Below, one piece after another: positions 49,873-61,122 of a DNA stretch of 64,000 bases. Within the stretch, counting starts at the first letter, position 1, and each line of letters begins with the position of its first letter. Source of the stretch: Combretum micranthum (Eukaryota > Streptophyta > Magnoliopsida > Myrtales > Combretaceae); contig JAMXBD010002487.1 of NCBI GenBank assembly GCA_024138025.1, forward strand, positions 124,001-188,000. The letters run 5' to 3'. Below the pieces are notes generated by a model. The model was not told the DNA's origin. It saw only the letters and a list, made by a program, of their open reading frames with translations, and made no database searches. The translations under genes were made by a program, and so were the position numbers.

Positions 49873-50881
49873 TGTTGACTTAGTTTGACTTTCAGTATTA
49901 ATTGAAATTCTTGATGAAAAAATTAACCAAGGGGTCTAAGGTTTTATACTTTTATCACCAATTATTTGCTTGGATATAATGTCTTGATTTTCGTGTTAGA
50001 GGTCAGATAGGTGGATTGTTTGGCATGCGGATTTTGGGTTGAATGGTTATTGATATTTCCATCTTATTTTTGAAGGTTCTCATTCTTTTAAGGTTAAGAA
50101 ATTTTTTATTTTAATTTGGATCGGTTTTTAGAATTTTGGTTTCGGTATTTTACTCTAGGATTATTTTCTAAGAGCACCGAAAAATTCAGTAGTTTATAGA
50201 TCTGGTGAGAACTAACCTGCCACTAGTTCCTCTCCATCCTGCTTCACCATAGTCTCCATCTCTTGCACGCTCAAAGGCTTGCAATATGTCTGTCATTGAC
50301 AGAGCAACTCCTAAAATCATACTCAAAACATCCAAGAATAGCATACTAAACTGGCGGGGGAAGGCTGCTCTGAATCATTGGCTTTTCATGCTTTCTAACA
50401 ACTGATTGGTTTCTTTTATGAATGGACATCCCCATCCAAGGCTAAAATCCAGTTAACATCTCCACTATGCTTAAAACATCCGTGATTGGGAGCTTTCCTT
50501 CCTTAAAAGGAGATAATTTGTCTCTAATGGACTCTTCGTAGGACTTTGTGATAATGCAAATCCTTCCATTAATAATTGAAATTCCTTGGATCTAACAAAC
50601 ACCTTGTATCCCTTGACAATTTGTGAACACGTTGTCTAACTTTTCAATACATCTCTCATGTTATCTTCCTTGATTGAAGGCAATATCTTAATAGTTTTCA
50701 TTCAATTAATACTGAGCTGCCAACCAAACATCACCAAAGGGTCTTCAACCTATTCTATGTCTTAAGTTTAATTTTCCGAGTTCAATCCAAGGAGTCAGAT
50801 GACTTGATATAAGTACTACAATTCTACGATGATTGGGATACCTTTCAAATAGCTCATACTCAAAGGGAGTAGTTGTTTCGC
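49873..50881 (-). other. Unidentified internal stretch of the gypsy element
   Basis: About 1 kb on the far side of LTR F. Short minus-strand frames look coding, for example T-T-T-P-F-E-Y-E-L-F-E-R-Y-P (about 50880-50835) and Y-K-V-F-V-R-S-K-E-F-Q-L-L (about 50610-50570), but stops and frame changes separate them. I do not recognise pol motifs, so it could be diverged pol or captured host sequence. Confidence 0.35.
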
Positions 50882-51307
50882 TTATTTTCTCCTCTTGCAC
50901 CAGTGTTTCCACAATTTACTTTCAATGACTTCAGGAGTCTCGATATCATTTGTTAAAATTTTAGGAGGTACATCAGGATCAGATCCCTTTTTATCAGGTT
51001 TAGTGGAAATAATTGGTGGATGTTTAATCTTCTCATCCATAGGTTTTTCTTTTACTTTAGGAGGGACAATTTCTAAAGATTCGGATGAAGTCTCTTTAAG
51101 AGTCTCTTCGGTGTGTTCTTTCCCATTTTCTTTTGGAGTAGGAACTTCATCCTCTAGCAAGTCCTTAAATAACACATCCCTGAACTCATCCAATAACTCC
51201 CTGATATTGTCTGGCACCTCTTCAGCCTTCTTTTCCATATCAACTGTCAACACTTGTTTTACAATCAATGTTTGTACAGCTTGGGATTCCCTCATAACAT
51301 CCTCCAT
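50882..51307 (-). pseudogene. Charged pol/gag linker region of the gypsy element
   Basis: A 141-codon frame. Near its start V-P-D-N-I-R-E-L-L-D-E-F-R-D-V-L-F resembles the conserved segment between protease and reverse transcriptase in Ty3/gypsy polyproteins. The rest is Lys/Glu/Pro-rich low complexity and lacks the expected RT palm motifs. It lies downstream of gag on the same strand, so it is probably a pol edge joined by deletion to other sequence. Confidence 0.55.
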
Positions 51308-51479
51308 CTCCTTTTTTCACTGTGTAAGTGTAAGAAAGGAGCATCCCTCTACTTTGGAAGTTTTATGATGTTCTATTAATTCTTCAATTTCATCACTACC
51401 TTTCTCAAATCATTACTTTGTGTCGACATCATAAATTCTTTGGTACATTCACGTATCAATTTCTTTCCCAGATGACATC

Positions 51480-52110
51480 TTCAATGTTGTTGAAACATAA
51501 TCTCCTCATAATCAAGAGGAAGAAATTTATCTTCCAACATTTGCTTCATTATATACCACGTTCTAACATGTGCTTTTCCTTCATGACTTCCTTTTCTTTG
51601 CAATCTCTCCTGCCATGTAGATTTATAGCCTTTAAGCATACATGGCACCAACCTTACTCTCTTCTTCTCTAGCACCTCCATATAATCAAAAAACCGCTCA
51701 ACCTTAGCAATCCAATCAACAAAATCTTTAATCCTTAAATCTCCTCTAAAATGTGAAATAGCTACATTTAATTTAAAATCATTCCTCCCATTTTCATACC
51801 ACTTCTACCTCTATATGGACATCTACTACCATCATATGTCTTACCTCTTCCATATCTACCACCAATGCCTCGTTTGATGGCTGTTCATCCTCCAACAACT
51901 CATCTTCTTCCTTAGAATCATCTTTGTAAACATGTGGCCTATGATTCGAAGTAACAAGTTTGATAATAGGATCGTCGCGTGTATACTCTGCCCTTGGTCG
52001 TATCCCATAGCCATTCCTATTCTAGTTGGCATCGGATTGCGCAATTAGGTCATCAAAGCACCGCTCAAAATGACAGAATCTCGGATCTATGTTATCCAAC
52101 ATCGCCCTTT
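51480..52110 (-). pseudogene. Gypsy gag remnant
   Basis: Read right to left, two frames alternate: I-D-P-R-F-C-H-F-E-R-C-F-D-D-L (about 52090-52050), then a Gln/Asn/Gly and Glu/Asp-rich linker. After a broken segment comes V-L-E-K-K-R-V-R-L-V-P-C-M-L-K-G-Y (about 51675-51625) and R-T-W-Y-I-M-K-Q-M-L-E-D-K-F-L-P (about 51565-51520), leading to Y-E-E-I-M-F-Q-Q. These are the signature blocks of the retrotransposon gag domain of Ty3/gypsy elements. Stops and frameshifts make it non-functional. Confidence 0.8.
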
Positions 52111-54351
52111 GAGCCTATTAGTCAGTTCGTAGGGCTTCCACATGTCGCCCCAAAATAGGGCCTAGTAGTATCATCCTGTAGTCATCATACCACGTGTGTA
52201 CCAGTAATATGAGAACCGTCTTGTAAGTCAGATATTACAAGACTCTCTTCTATAATTGTTACATGTAATGTAGTCATACCAATATATTATATAAATACTA
52301 AGGATTCCAATTTTCCTTAGTTTGCCAGAACCGCAGAGAATCGGTATCCCCTACCAAATAATGAAATTGAGATCAAACCTATAAAATACAAAATCTTAAT
52401 CAATTATACAATTTATCTAGTTTATTCTTGGGACCAATATAATCTATGAAACTATCTTCAGCAAGGTCTTTTGATGTAGCCCTCTTCACTCATGCTTAAC
52501 CCAATCTCGGCTAACGTTATACCTGCACAAAGACTGTTGGAGGGTGAGCAAAACCACGCGCTCAGTGAGATGACCTGACCAGACCACATATCAAACAAAT
52601 GGAAATCAAGTTTACTTAGCAAACATATGCAATGCCACAATCAAGCATATGAACAATTACAAGCCTGGAGAATCCGAAGTCCAAAGCAGGATGAAGATTT
52701 ACCCCTCTCATCAGGGTTGAAGGAACCAGTAGTACATAGTCTATCCAGAAGATGCCAAGCATACAGGGGAATCTACGATTTCTCGTATTAGGGTTATCAC
52801 TTTTAATATGATAGCTTAACAAACCATCCTCTGTACATACCTTTAGCAACTCCCTAAGCATTAGTCATCCAAACAATACCATAAGCGGCGTCCTTCATTT
52901 ACCACTTAGTTCTTATGGTACCAATAGAATCAAAGGTAACCTTGCGTTGATCTAATAGCCTCTAGCCTAGGTCAACCAAGCATTACCAAAGTCCCGGATG
53001 GCCAATACGTAATAGACTACTACGCTTTTAGAGATGCAAATATGCAATATATGCGATGCATGTCCATTTCATTTTATGGTACCAATAGTTTTTAGTCAGG
53101 TTCAGAACGATAATACAATTACAGTCAAACATCAACATGCTCCATACAATTGTCATCATACAAAGAAATTGTTAATTTAATAAGATGTTTTGGCAATCAT
53201 ACATACACCAAGCAGCATGCAATTTACCCAAACCCACATGTAATTCAGTTTGATATGTTATTATCAATGCAACTAACTACAAGCACAAACAATATGATAA
53301 GGTCAAAGTCCCTCACCTGTGGTCCTCGCTATATTGCTGCAATAAGCTATTGGTAGTCCAGAATCGATTTATATTCCTATGAAATGAAATAACAGATATT
53401 TATTATTTTACTAATCTATTCTTCTATTAGTTCCGAAGATAAGATATTTGAAATATCATATTCACCGGATTAGTTTTGGTATAACTTATACTATTATTTA
53501 CACTAATTCTAATGTTAGACATATTTTAGAAATTACGTACTCCTTTCTTTTATGGTCTTACTTACTATATTAATCTAAGCTGAGTTAATTGGAAACTAAT
53601 CGCCTAATTCAATTACTAAATCTATTTTAATTAGTTACCAAAAATCATTTATTTTATTTATATAATATACTAATCTTAGTATTAGTGATACTCATAAAAG
53701 TAGTAGTAATACTAGTATCAAAGATAATGGTGATTATATTAGTTTTAATATTATTACTAATAGTAAAAACAATTTTAATTACAAAAACAATTTAATAGTT
53801 TTAGTAACAAAATCAATAATACTAATAACAATAATGATAACAATAATAATAATATCAATTATAAATAATAGTAATAATAAAAATTTTTGAAAATAGATTA
53901 TATTCCATCACATTAAGAATTATACTAATTGTTTTATATATTTTAATTAATATTATTACTAAAGTAATTTTAGTCTTACATCTAGATTTATTATTATTTC
54001 AGAATAATATTTTTGAAATTCTAAAAATTCTTTTAATAATATTAAGGATATTAATAATTAGAATCTATTATGTAGAAATTATTTAACAAAATAATTTATA
54101 TTTCTAAAGAAAATTTCTTTTTAGATTAATAGTAATAGATCAAGTATTTAAATATCCTATATTTAATAAAGTCAGAAAAATAATTTTATTTTTAAATTTA
54201 AATAAATAAATTTCGGGTTTAATATTATTGTGTTATAAAGTTACTATTACTATAAATAAATACAGGAAAAGAATAAACATTCTAAAATTATTTATTTATA
54301 TTATTTATTATGTAATTACGTATACTTAGTTTCGTTTTTCTTTTCTTTGGC

Positions 54352-54555
54352 CGAGGAGTACACGGGGACGAGTACGCCCGTACACCGTGGCTGGCCGAGG
54401 GTTGCACGGGTTATGTACGCCCGTACAACGTGCTGGTTGAGGGTTGCACGGGTTATGTACGCCCGTACATGTTGCTAGCCGAAGGATATATGGGTTATGT
54501 ACGCCCGTACACGTTGCTAATCCGAGGTGTCTACGGGTCATGTACGCCCGTACAC
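54352..54555. repeat. Five-unit near-palindromic GC-rich array, 42-43 bp period
   Basis: GTACGCCCGTAC occurs at 54372, 54415, 54457, 54499 and 54542, i.e. spacings of 43, 42, 42 and 43 bp. Each is preceded by GGG(T/A)(T/C)A-type sequence; the spacers are degenerate copies of CGTTGCTGGCCGAGGGTTGCACGG. TGTACGCCCGTACA is palindromic apart from its centre. It is a CpG-rich island in a very AT-rich LTR. Translations over it are repetitive and not genes. Confidence 0.9.
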
Positions 54556-55167
54556 GAAGCCTGGGCTCATCGGGAAGCACTGTTCATCGTCTTCAACCTT
54601 GGTTTTGATCCGATTTTCCATTGTTTTACACACATAAATTCATTCTAATTCATTCCTAAGCATTTATACATGATATTTATATACATATAATAACTAAAAA
54701 TATCAAAACTCGCGGAATGAAAATCACTTACCTCAAGCTTGTTTTGGAACGTTTTTCCCAGTTTTTGTTCGAATTTTCGAATAGAGTGAATATGAGCGTT
54801 TAAAATTCTTTTTCTGGTTTGGTTCAACTCCTAAGAAGCTAAGGTTGTATTCTGGAAAGTTTGGGAAAGTTTGGAGTTCATTTGCTCGTCCAACGAAGTT
54901 CGTTTGCATACATATATATATATATAAACGAATGTAAAGTTCGCCATTCTTCATCCTTAAATTAGAACGAATTGCTCCTGTTTGTCTTCATCCATATCTT
55001 TGTTTGTTTATCATTAATATAGGAAATGATTTGGCCAATTTACATTGATTGAAGTTAGATTGGTATTGACTTTAACATTGTTTAGTTGAAGGATTTTCGG
55101 CTCACCAAGAATAAGAAGATCACAGCCCTTAAAACGAAACCAAAAACGTCTCCTGCAAGTGGTTTTG

Positions 55168-55192
55168 TATATATATATATATATATATATAT
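55168..55192. repeat. (TA)n microsatellite in LTR G
   Basis: About 12 TA repeats; comparable TA runs occur at 44011-44030, 48685-48701 and 56093-56110 in or near the other large LTRs. Confidence 0.85.
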
Positions 55193-56344
55193 TTTAGTTA
55201 GTTGATAATTATTTTAGGTTTAGGATACATATAAATAAAATATAAAGATAAGATAATGAATATATAACCGTATAAGGAAGGAGTAAAATATAAATTTGCG
55301 AAAAAAAATCAATTTTGTGGGTTTAAGTGATACGTATATTAAATACTGATTTAGTAATATTTTTAGATGAGAAGTTCCATATTCGCGTTATTAAATATTC
55401 TAAACAATATAGTATACATAGAATTTCTATTAAAGATATCTATATATGTGTTTGATTTTTCGCTTTTTCTTAGAATCATATACGCGTCCAAGGAGTTCAA
55501 TTTGTAAAACAATTTCAAACCGTAACAACGTATATCAAACGAAAAAAATGCAAATCAGTTAGAATATATGAAAATATATAAATAATAAGAAGATGATAAA
55601 TTTATAACCAATAAATATGTAAGGAGTGGGGGAAAATATAAATTGGTGAAAAAATTTAATTTTGTGGATCTAAATGATACGTATGATAAATACTGATTTG
55701 ATAATATTTTTGGATAAAAATTTATATATTAACGATATTAAATATTCTGAATACGATCGTATACATAGAATCTTTAGTTTAATACTTTTATTTTTATGTT
55801 TTTATACCTGCTATCCTAAATTATATTTTATTTGTTTAAAAGTTTCGTTTCGTGGTATTTTGATAAATTAATAATTATGTTGCCCTTAATTCAACTTTAT
55901 TATAAATCTTTAAGATTTGAAATTACATATGAAATCATTTCTATTTATAAAGTTATTCTAGACTTTTTATTAGATTAGGAACTTAATTTTAAATTTTATA
56001 TTTGTTACTCAGTTCTTTTTACTAATTATAAATTACTGGATTATATCAGACTTTTAGTTTTTATAGACTCAGAGTTATTAACTTGAATGTTAATATATAT
56101 ATATATATATTTTTTACATTAAAACTTAAGTTCGTAAATATTAAATAGTTTTCTTTATTCTTTATCATGGACTTTTATAGTCTTAGTGATAAAGATTCTT
56201 TATTCTAATTTGTTCATACTTAAAAATTTAAATCGCGAAAAGTTTGGAGTGATTTCTAATATTTTTGTTATAGTTCTTTTATAATTCTATATCATATTCT
56301 TAATAATTATTATAATTAGGTTACGTAAAATTTGGGTGATTACA

Positions 56345-56435
56345 CCACATCCCGAATAACATCTAAGATGTGACCGCCTTCTAAGCTATTGTTTCCTAAC
56401 ATCTCCACAAGAAATTTTCCAGTCTGATACCACTC
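56345..56435 (-). other. Gypsy leader with primer-binding site
   Basis: The plus strand GTCTGATACCA at 56422-56432 is the complement of TGGTATCAGAC, an initiator-methionine-tRNA PBS, three bases from the LTR at 56436. This fixes the minus orientation of the element. The remaining leader runs into nested LTR G. Confidence 0.8.
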
Positions 56436-56921
56436 TAATGCAGTAAATAAGCATAGATAAAATAAGACCACTCACCGAATGATCTTAATCGTATAAGAAT
56501 TGCAAAAGGATGCAATCTCAAAGAGAAAACTCTCTCTCAAATTAGGGATACAAAAGTATAAGATATGTTCTTCCTAAAAACAAGACTAGAAGACTATTTA
56601 TACTATTATATAGAAAAAATCCTAAAAGAAAAATAATAAATAATAAATATAATATAGGCTAGTAATAAAAGCTAACAATTAACGCTGGTAATAAAAGCTA
56701 GCGGTTTATATTTGATGATGACAGTTTAAAAACTCGAAAGACGAAACTATCAATAATATAGGCCGGCTGTGTAGAATATAGGCTGGTGTGCAGATTATGT
56801 AAGCATGTGGTGTTTAATGTAGGTCGATGGTGTAAGTCAAGGCAGCCTAGTGCTGCTCCTTCTCTCCTTCTTGAATGACTCCCTCTTACTTAAATACGTG
56901 GCTGCTATGTCGTCTGCATCA
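56436..56921 (-). repeat. 5' LTR of the gypsy element
   Basis: 486 bp, TAATGCAGTA (ancestral TG decayed) to GTCTGCATCA on the plus strand. It aligns along its full length with 44723-45209, with modest divergence, mostly transitions. Confidence 0.87.
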
Positions 56922-57040
56922 CAATACATCATGTTCTTTACTATATTTGAGGTACCCCAACACCAGGCCTTCCTAGAAGTTGCATCTCCTTCATATCAAA
57001 ATTATACAACGGAATTCTTAGGATGACTATGAGGTATAGA
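56922..57040 (+). pseudogene. Copia pol remnant, segment 3 (start of RNase H region)
   Basis: Directly after the gypsy LTR the plus strand reads H-H-V-L-Y-Y-I-stop-G-T-P-T-P-G-L, the known continuation of copia RT into RNase H. This is the downstream half of segment 2, showing that the gypsy element landed inside copia pol. Recognisable coding fades near 57040. Confidence 0.75.
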
Positions 57041-58729
57041 ATCATAGGATTTTCATTTTTTTTTTAATTTTTATGGGTTTTTAATAATCAAACACAATAA
57101 AATAAAGGATATGAACTATCCTTAGATATTATGCACTAAAGAGAGAATCAAACTAGTTGTTTTAATCAACTGATATGACACACGATTAAAAAAAACAAAA
57201 AAGAATAATATTGAGAAAAACTTAATATTACGCAAAAGGGTTTTGGAAACAATTTGAAGAAAGCCAACAAAAGCAATTCATCACAATCAAGGTCAAGAGA
57301 TAGGTAAGCTTCTATTAGCATAACCCTAATGACCCTTATATACTCCTGCAAGTCAAGCAAGGGTAATAATGAAACAAAGAAAATCAAAAGAAATAAAATA
57401 GAAAACTTAAAAATAAACTTTGGAAATAAGGCATGATTGCACTGTTTTTTTTTTGTACGACCATGCACCAAGGGGTGATATTTGCGATCATATAATCAGA
57501 TACGAAACAATATGTGTTACGGTCATGAATTCCTCAATCATTGTCCTACGTATGGTTGTGCCATATGCCGTGATCTTCTCAACCATTAATTTTATCCAAT
57601 GACAACATTCTCACAGGCTCGATTGCAGCCATGTATGTAATCATAGGATTAGTCACGACCGTGATGGAGGGATTGATCTCCATTGAGACTTCATTTACTT
57701 GTTCCACTTTAATCACCGTTTTTAGCACTAGAGTGATCTTCAATATTAATGAGTTTTCCTTCAAATTTTGTCTTTCCTCCACATTTAAGCACACTAAATC
57801 ATGTCTACTACCAAATTAGAGATTCCTATAAATACTCCAATTCACTATATATGGACACGTGATGTGTAAATTCCAATTAAATTTTGAGATGCATATTAAT
57901 AAAAGTGGTACTTTTCAAAACAATTACCATGTGATTTTCACACTCATGTATATTAAAATCGATTGGTATCAATACACCACATATATATAATACATGTCAA
58001 TTTATACTCATTAAATCATTTTTCTATAATGTCACACATATATAAGTCTTTGTTACAATTCTAATTATAATTATTAATCGATAACACAAAATCATTCATA
58101 GAAACAATTTAAACTGGACTTTCAATGAGATAAGAGATTCCTCAAATCATTTAATCTCCAATGTATATATGGTAAGCACAAAAAATTTCCATATACACAA
58201 AAATTGACATAAATTTTAGTAATAAAATTAAAAGATGGACTACTTGAAGGAATAATATGCACGTCAAATAGTTAATAGATTGGAAGTCATCTTATACTTT
58301 GTAAATTGTTGAGCATTTTTTTTTTTTTTTTTTAGAAGAAGTGGAGAAGAGCATCATGGAGTAAAAGTCAGACTTTATGTAAAAATTTATCAGTCTAGTC
58401 CTTTGTACCAGAAGAGTGCGGAAAGGAGGAGATACTAAGCAATCAAAGGAAGGGGCTGGGATGGGATTAATATGAGAAATGAAGAGGGCTTTGCGGCTTG
58501 ACTTTCTTACCGTTGAACACCTCCGATCTTTAGATCGACATTCGAAAAGGTGAGCTATTTTTTATGATTATAGTTGTCGATTTGTTTAAAAAATAACGAA
58601 AAAAATTTAACAAAGATAACACACACACACATACCAAGTTAGTGATGATAATGGAGTTAATATAGAGGAAAACATTAATGGTATAATTATAAAGGAGGAC
58701 TAGTACTATATGATTACAAAGGAAGACAA
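57041..58729. other. AT-rich DNA with unassigned frames
   Basis: No gene recognised. A minus-strand frame at 57579-57794 (E-E-R-Q-N-L-K-E-N, ...I-N-P-S-I-T-V-V) is less AT-rich and may be an unrecognised TE protein fragment. A T-run lies at 58317-58334 and a short (CA)n at 58619-58631. Confidence 0.35.
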
Positions 58730-61122
58730 CCATGGCGAAGCATTACTAGTGGAGTAAGAAAGAGTTGTTGATGATAGATAACCTTGAAGACATTTGATAA
58801 ATGGGGCAAAGACACATATAGAGTTACAAAGCAACAAAAGCGACTTTGAAAAATAGTGGAGACAGAAAAAGAAACTATCTAGCTAATATAGAGGAACTAT
58901 TTGTAAGTTTTTTTTTTTTAATTTTACCTTAAAACTTCCAATCAAATTATTAAATATTTTCTTAAAATAATAGTAATAGATATATAATAACATATACACG
59001 TGTTTTTTTTTTTTTTTTTTTGACAAATTGAGGATATTATAGACAACGAAGGCCTATGCAAAATGGATTGTAAATGGGGAGAGAAACACAAAGTCTTTTC
59101 ATGAAATCGATCAGAAGAAGATTAAAATCTTATACTATGAGTCTCACGAATGATGTGGGGGAATGGATAAGGGAGGATTCGAACCTCAAATTCTTGGTAC
59201 GCATGTATTTCATGAAGCTTCTTTCTTTTCCCCCTTATAAAGAAGTATGTGAATAAGAACTTAGTCTTTGAATGGGAAAGTTAAAGGCGCCATATTTTCC
59301 CAAAAGGATGCGTTGTCCTACAAAGGGAAGTTTTGAGAGAAGAGATAAGGAAGGCCCTTTGGAGTATTTACTACAACAAAAACCTAGGGTTTGATGGCTT
59401 TTGTGCAAAATTTTTTAAGAAGTGCCGGGATATTGTAGGTGATTCAATTTGTGATGTCGTTAAGAGCATATTTAGGATAAATAACATGCTAGAAGAGTTG
59501 AACAAAAACTTTGTTGATTCCAAAATTCTCAGGCACTAACAAGATCAATGAATTTTAACCCATTAATTTGTGCTCTATAGGCCATAAAACTCTTACCAAA
59601 ATCCTGGTAAACAAGCTCAGGCTACTATTGAATGACAGAATTAGTCTTAAACAATCTAATTTCGTACCTGGAAGGATTAGGATTAACAACCTGGTTATCT
59701 TCTAAGAAATTCTTCATGCTTGCAAGAGTAGGAAGGGTAAAGTGAAGTGGATAGTCATAAAGATGGATCTTGAAAAACCCTATGATGACATGGAGTGGGA
59801 TTTTGTTTAAAGTGCTTCAACGGCCATTAACATCCCAAAGGATTAGATCAAATTATTTGGCTCTTGTCTAGCAACGGCCAAGTACGAAGTTAATTTTAAT
59901 GGAGCAACTTTGGACCCTTTCCAAACTAGCTGGGGTCTAAGACATGTTGACCCTTTATCATCCTACATTTTTATCCTTGCGATGGAATTTCCTAATCATG
60001 CTATTCACCATTGTTGTGAGAAGGGTTTGTAGAAACCAATTTACTTTTGAGGAACAAATACCTAGTTATCTTACCTCCTTTTTGTTAAAGATATTATCCT
60101 TTTGGGGAAGGCTCTATAGGATAATGCTTGACTAATTAAAGGGGTTTTGGACCTTTGTTGTTCTCCTTTTGGATAGAAAATTAAATTCTAGAAGTCTGCT
60201 TTGCTTTTTTTCTAGTAATATGGTAGAATTCGTGAAGAATAAGAGTGAAGGTGTGTTGGGCATTGACCTGAATGCAAAAATGGGCAAATATCTGAGCATT
60301 CCTGTTAAAGAAGGGGTAAACTAAGGTCGGGAGATTTAAAATTTATCATGCAAAAGGTTGCAAGGAAGCTTGCAGGATAAATTAGTTTCTAAGCATGGAG
60401 GGGAGAAGACTCATGATAAGCTTGGAAATTAAAGGGATCATGAACTACCATGCTCAAATTATCCCTTAGTCGAAGAAAATCACTACTAAAGTAGAGAAAT
60501 TAGAGAGAAATTTTTTATAGGGTCCATGAGCGGGAAGAAGAGAATTCACTAGGTTTCTTAGGACCAAGTGAAGGAAACAAGAAAGAGAGGCCACTTGGGC
60601 ATTAAGGATTTAAAAATAAGAAATAGGGCTTATATAATCAAACTTGCATGGAAGATTAAGGGAACAAACTTCCTCTAGGTCTCTTTTATTAAAAGAAATA
60701 TGGTCTAATTATTAGGAAGACAAGAAAAGGAGGATTGCCTCTCCATTAGCAAATTTCGTAAGGCTTGGACTTAATTAGATCAAAATCTAGTCCTGTGTTC
60801 GAAAAGTGGTAAAAACATCGATGTTTGGTATGACAAGTGGAGCTTGGCAAGGCCATTGCGCAATATTTTACACGGGCCTTTATCAAGAGAGGTAGCAAGT
60901 GAGAGCCAAAACAAAATTTACAGAGGAGCAACAAAATGGGATGAGGATTTACTCGAATACCCTCTAGATGATGGAATTATTAACAAGCTAAGGAATGTAT
61001 GTTTAGACCCTGAAGGTCGTGATGAGAGAGTTAAAAGATTATAGACAGGTGACTATATCGATCTTTCACAAAAATACATTTATGAAATTTCAGAGGATCA
61101 AAATAGAAATAATTCAAGAAAG
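58730..61122 (+). pseudogene. L1-like LINE ORF2 remnant, part 1 (linker and reverse transcriptase)
   Basis: A linker W-G-K-D-T-Y-R-type sequence (58800-58880) precedes an AT-rich interruption with T-runs (58910-59023). From 59070 comes S-I-R-R-R-L-K-S-Y, then the RT entry I-R-K-A-L-W-S-I-Y-Y-N-K-N-L-G-F-D-G-F (59340-59400) and A-K-F-F-K-K-C. Further on are R-P-I-N-L-C-S-type and G-R-I-R-I-N-N-L-V-I blocks (to 59700) and W-I-V-I-K-M-D-L-E-K (about 59760, the catalytic K-x-D-L-x-K/A segment). After about 60580 the G-H-L-G-I-K-D-L-K-I-R-N block and the N-I-D-V-W-Y-D-K-W block (60810-60840) mark the region after RT. Stops and frameshifts throughout show an old copy. The endonuclease domain was not recognised. 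It is broken by the insertion at 61123. Confidence 0.82.

Larger units (their letters stand above)
52190..56349 (-). mobile_element. Large LTR G nested in the gypsy leader/gag
   Basis: The high end TTTGGGTGATTACA (56344) is the complement of an LTR start TGTAATCACCC. The low end is placed at TGTGTACCAG (52195), because the flanks CCACG (52190-52194) and CCACA (56345-56349) then form a target duplication with one transition. Minus-sense modules are a donor-like CCACAGGTGAGG (GT at 53316-53315) and a CTCACTGAGCGCG block near 52560. A leader donor CAAGCTTGAGGTAAGT lies near 54730, with a GC-rich palindromic array beside it (54352-54555). The region 53660-54340 is an AT-only block rich in AAT/ATT triplets. 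No coding domain; the open frames over the array are repeat by-products. Confidence 0.68.
44718..56926 (-). mobile_element. Ty3/gypsy element with 487-bp LTRs, inserted in copia pol; hosts LTRs F and G
   Basis: The LTRs at 44723-45209 and 56436-56921 are closely similar over their whole length. The first runs TGATG...CATCA; in the second the opening TG has become TA. The flanks CAGTA (44718-44722) and CAATA (56922-56926) differ by one transition. The complement of a methionine-tRNA PBS sits beside the high-coordinate LTR, so the element reads on the minus strand. After removing nested LTRs F and G, the internal part is only about 2.8 kb: leader, gag, and a charged region that may border pol. 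No RT, integrase or protease was recognised, so most of pol is deleted. Confidence 0.85.

Noticed and set aside
54326..54648. Repetitive proteins on both strands over the GTACGCCCGTAC array
   Set aside because: The frames stay open only because of the repeats and differ on every strand; no start context or family.
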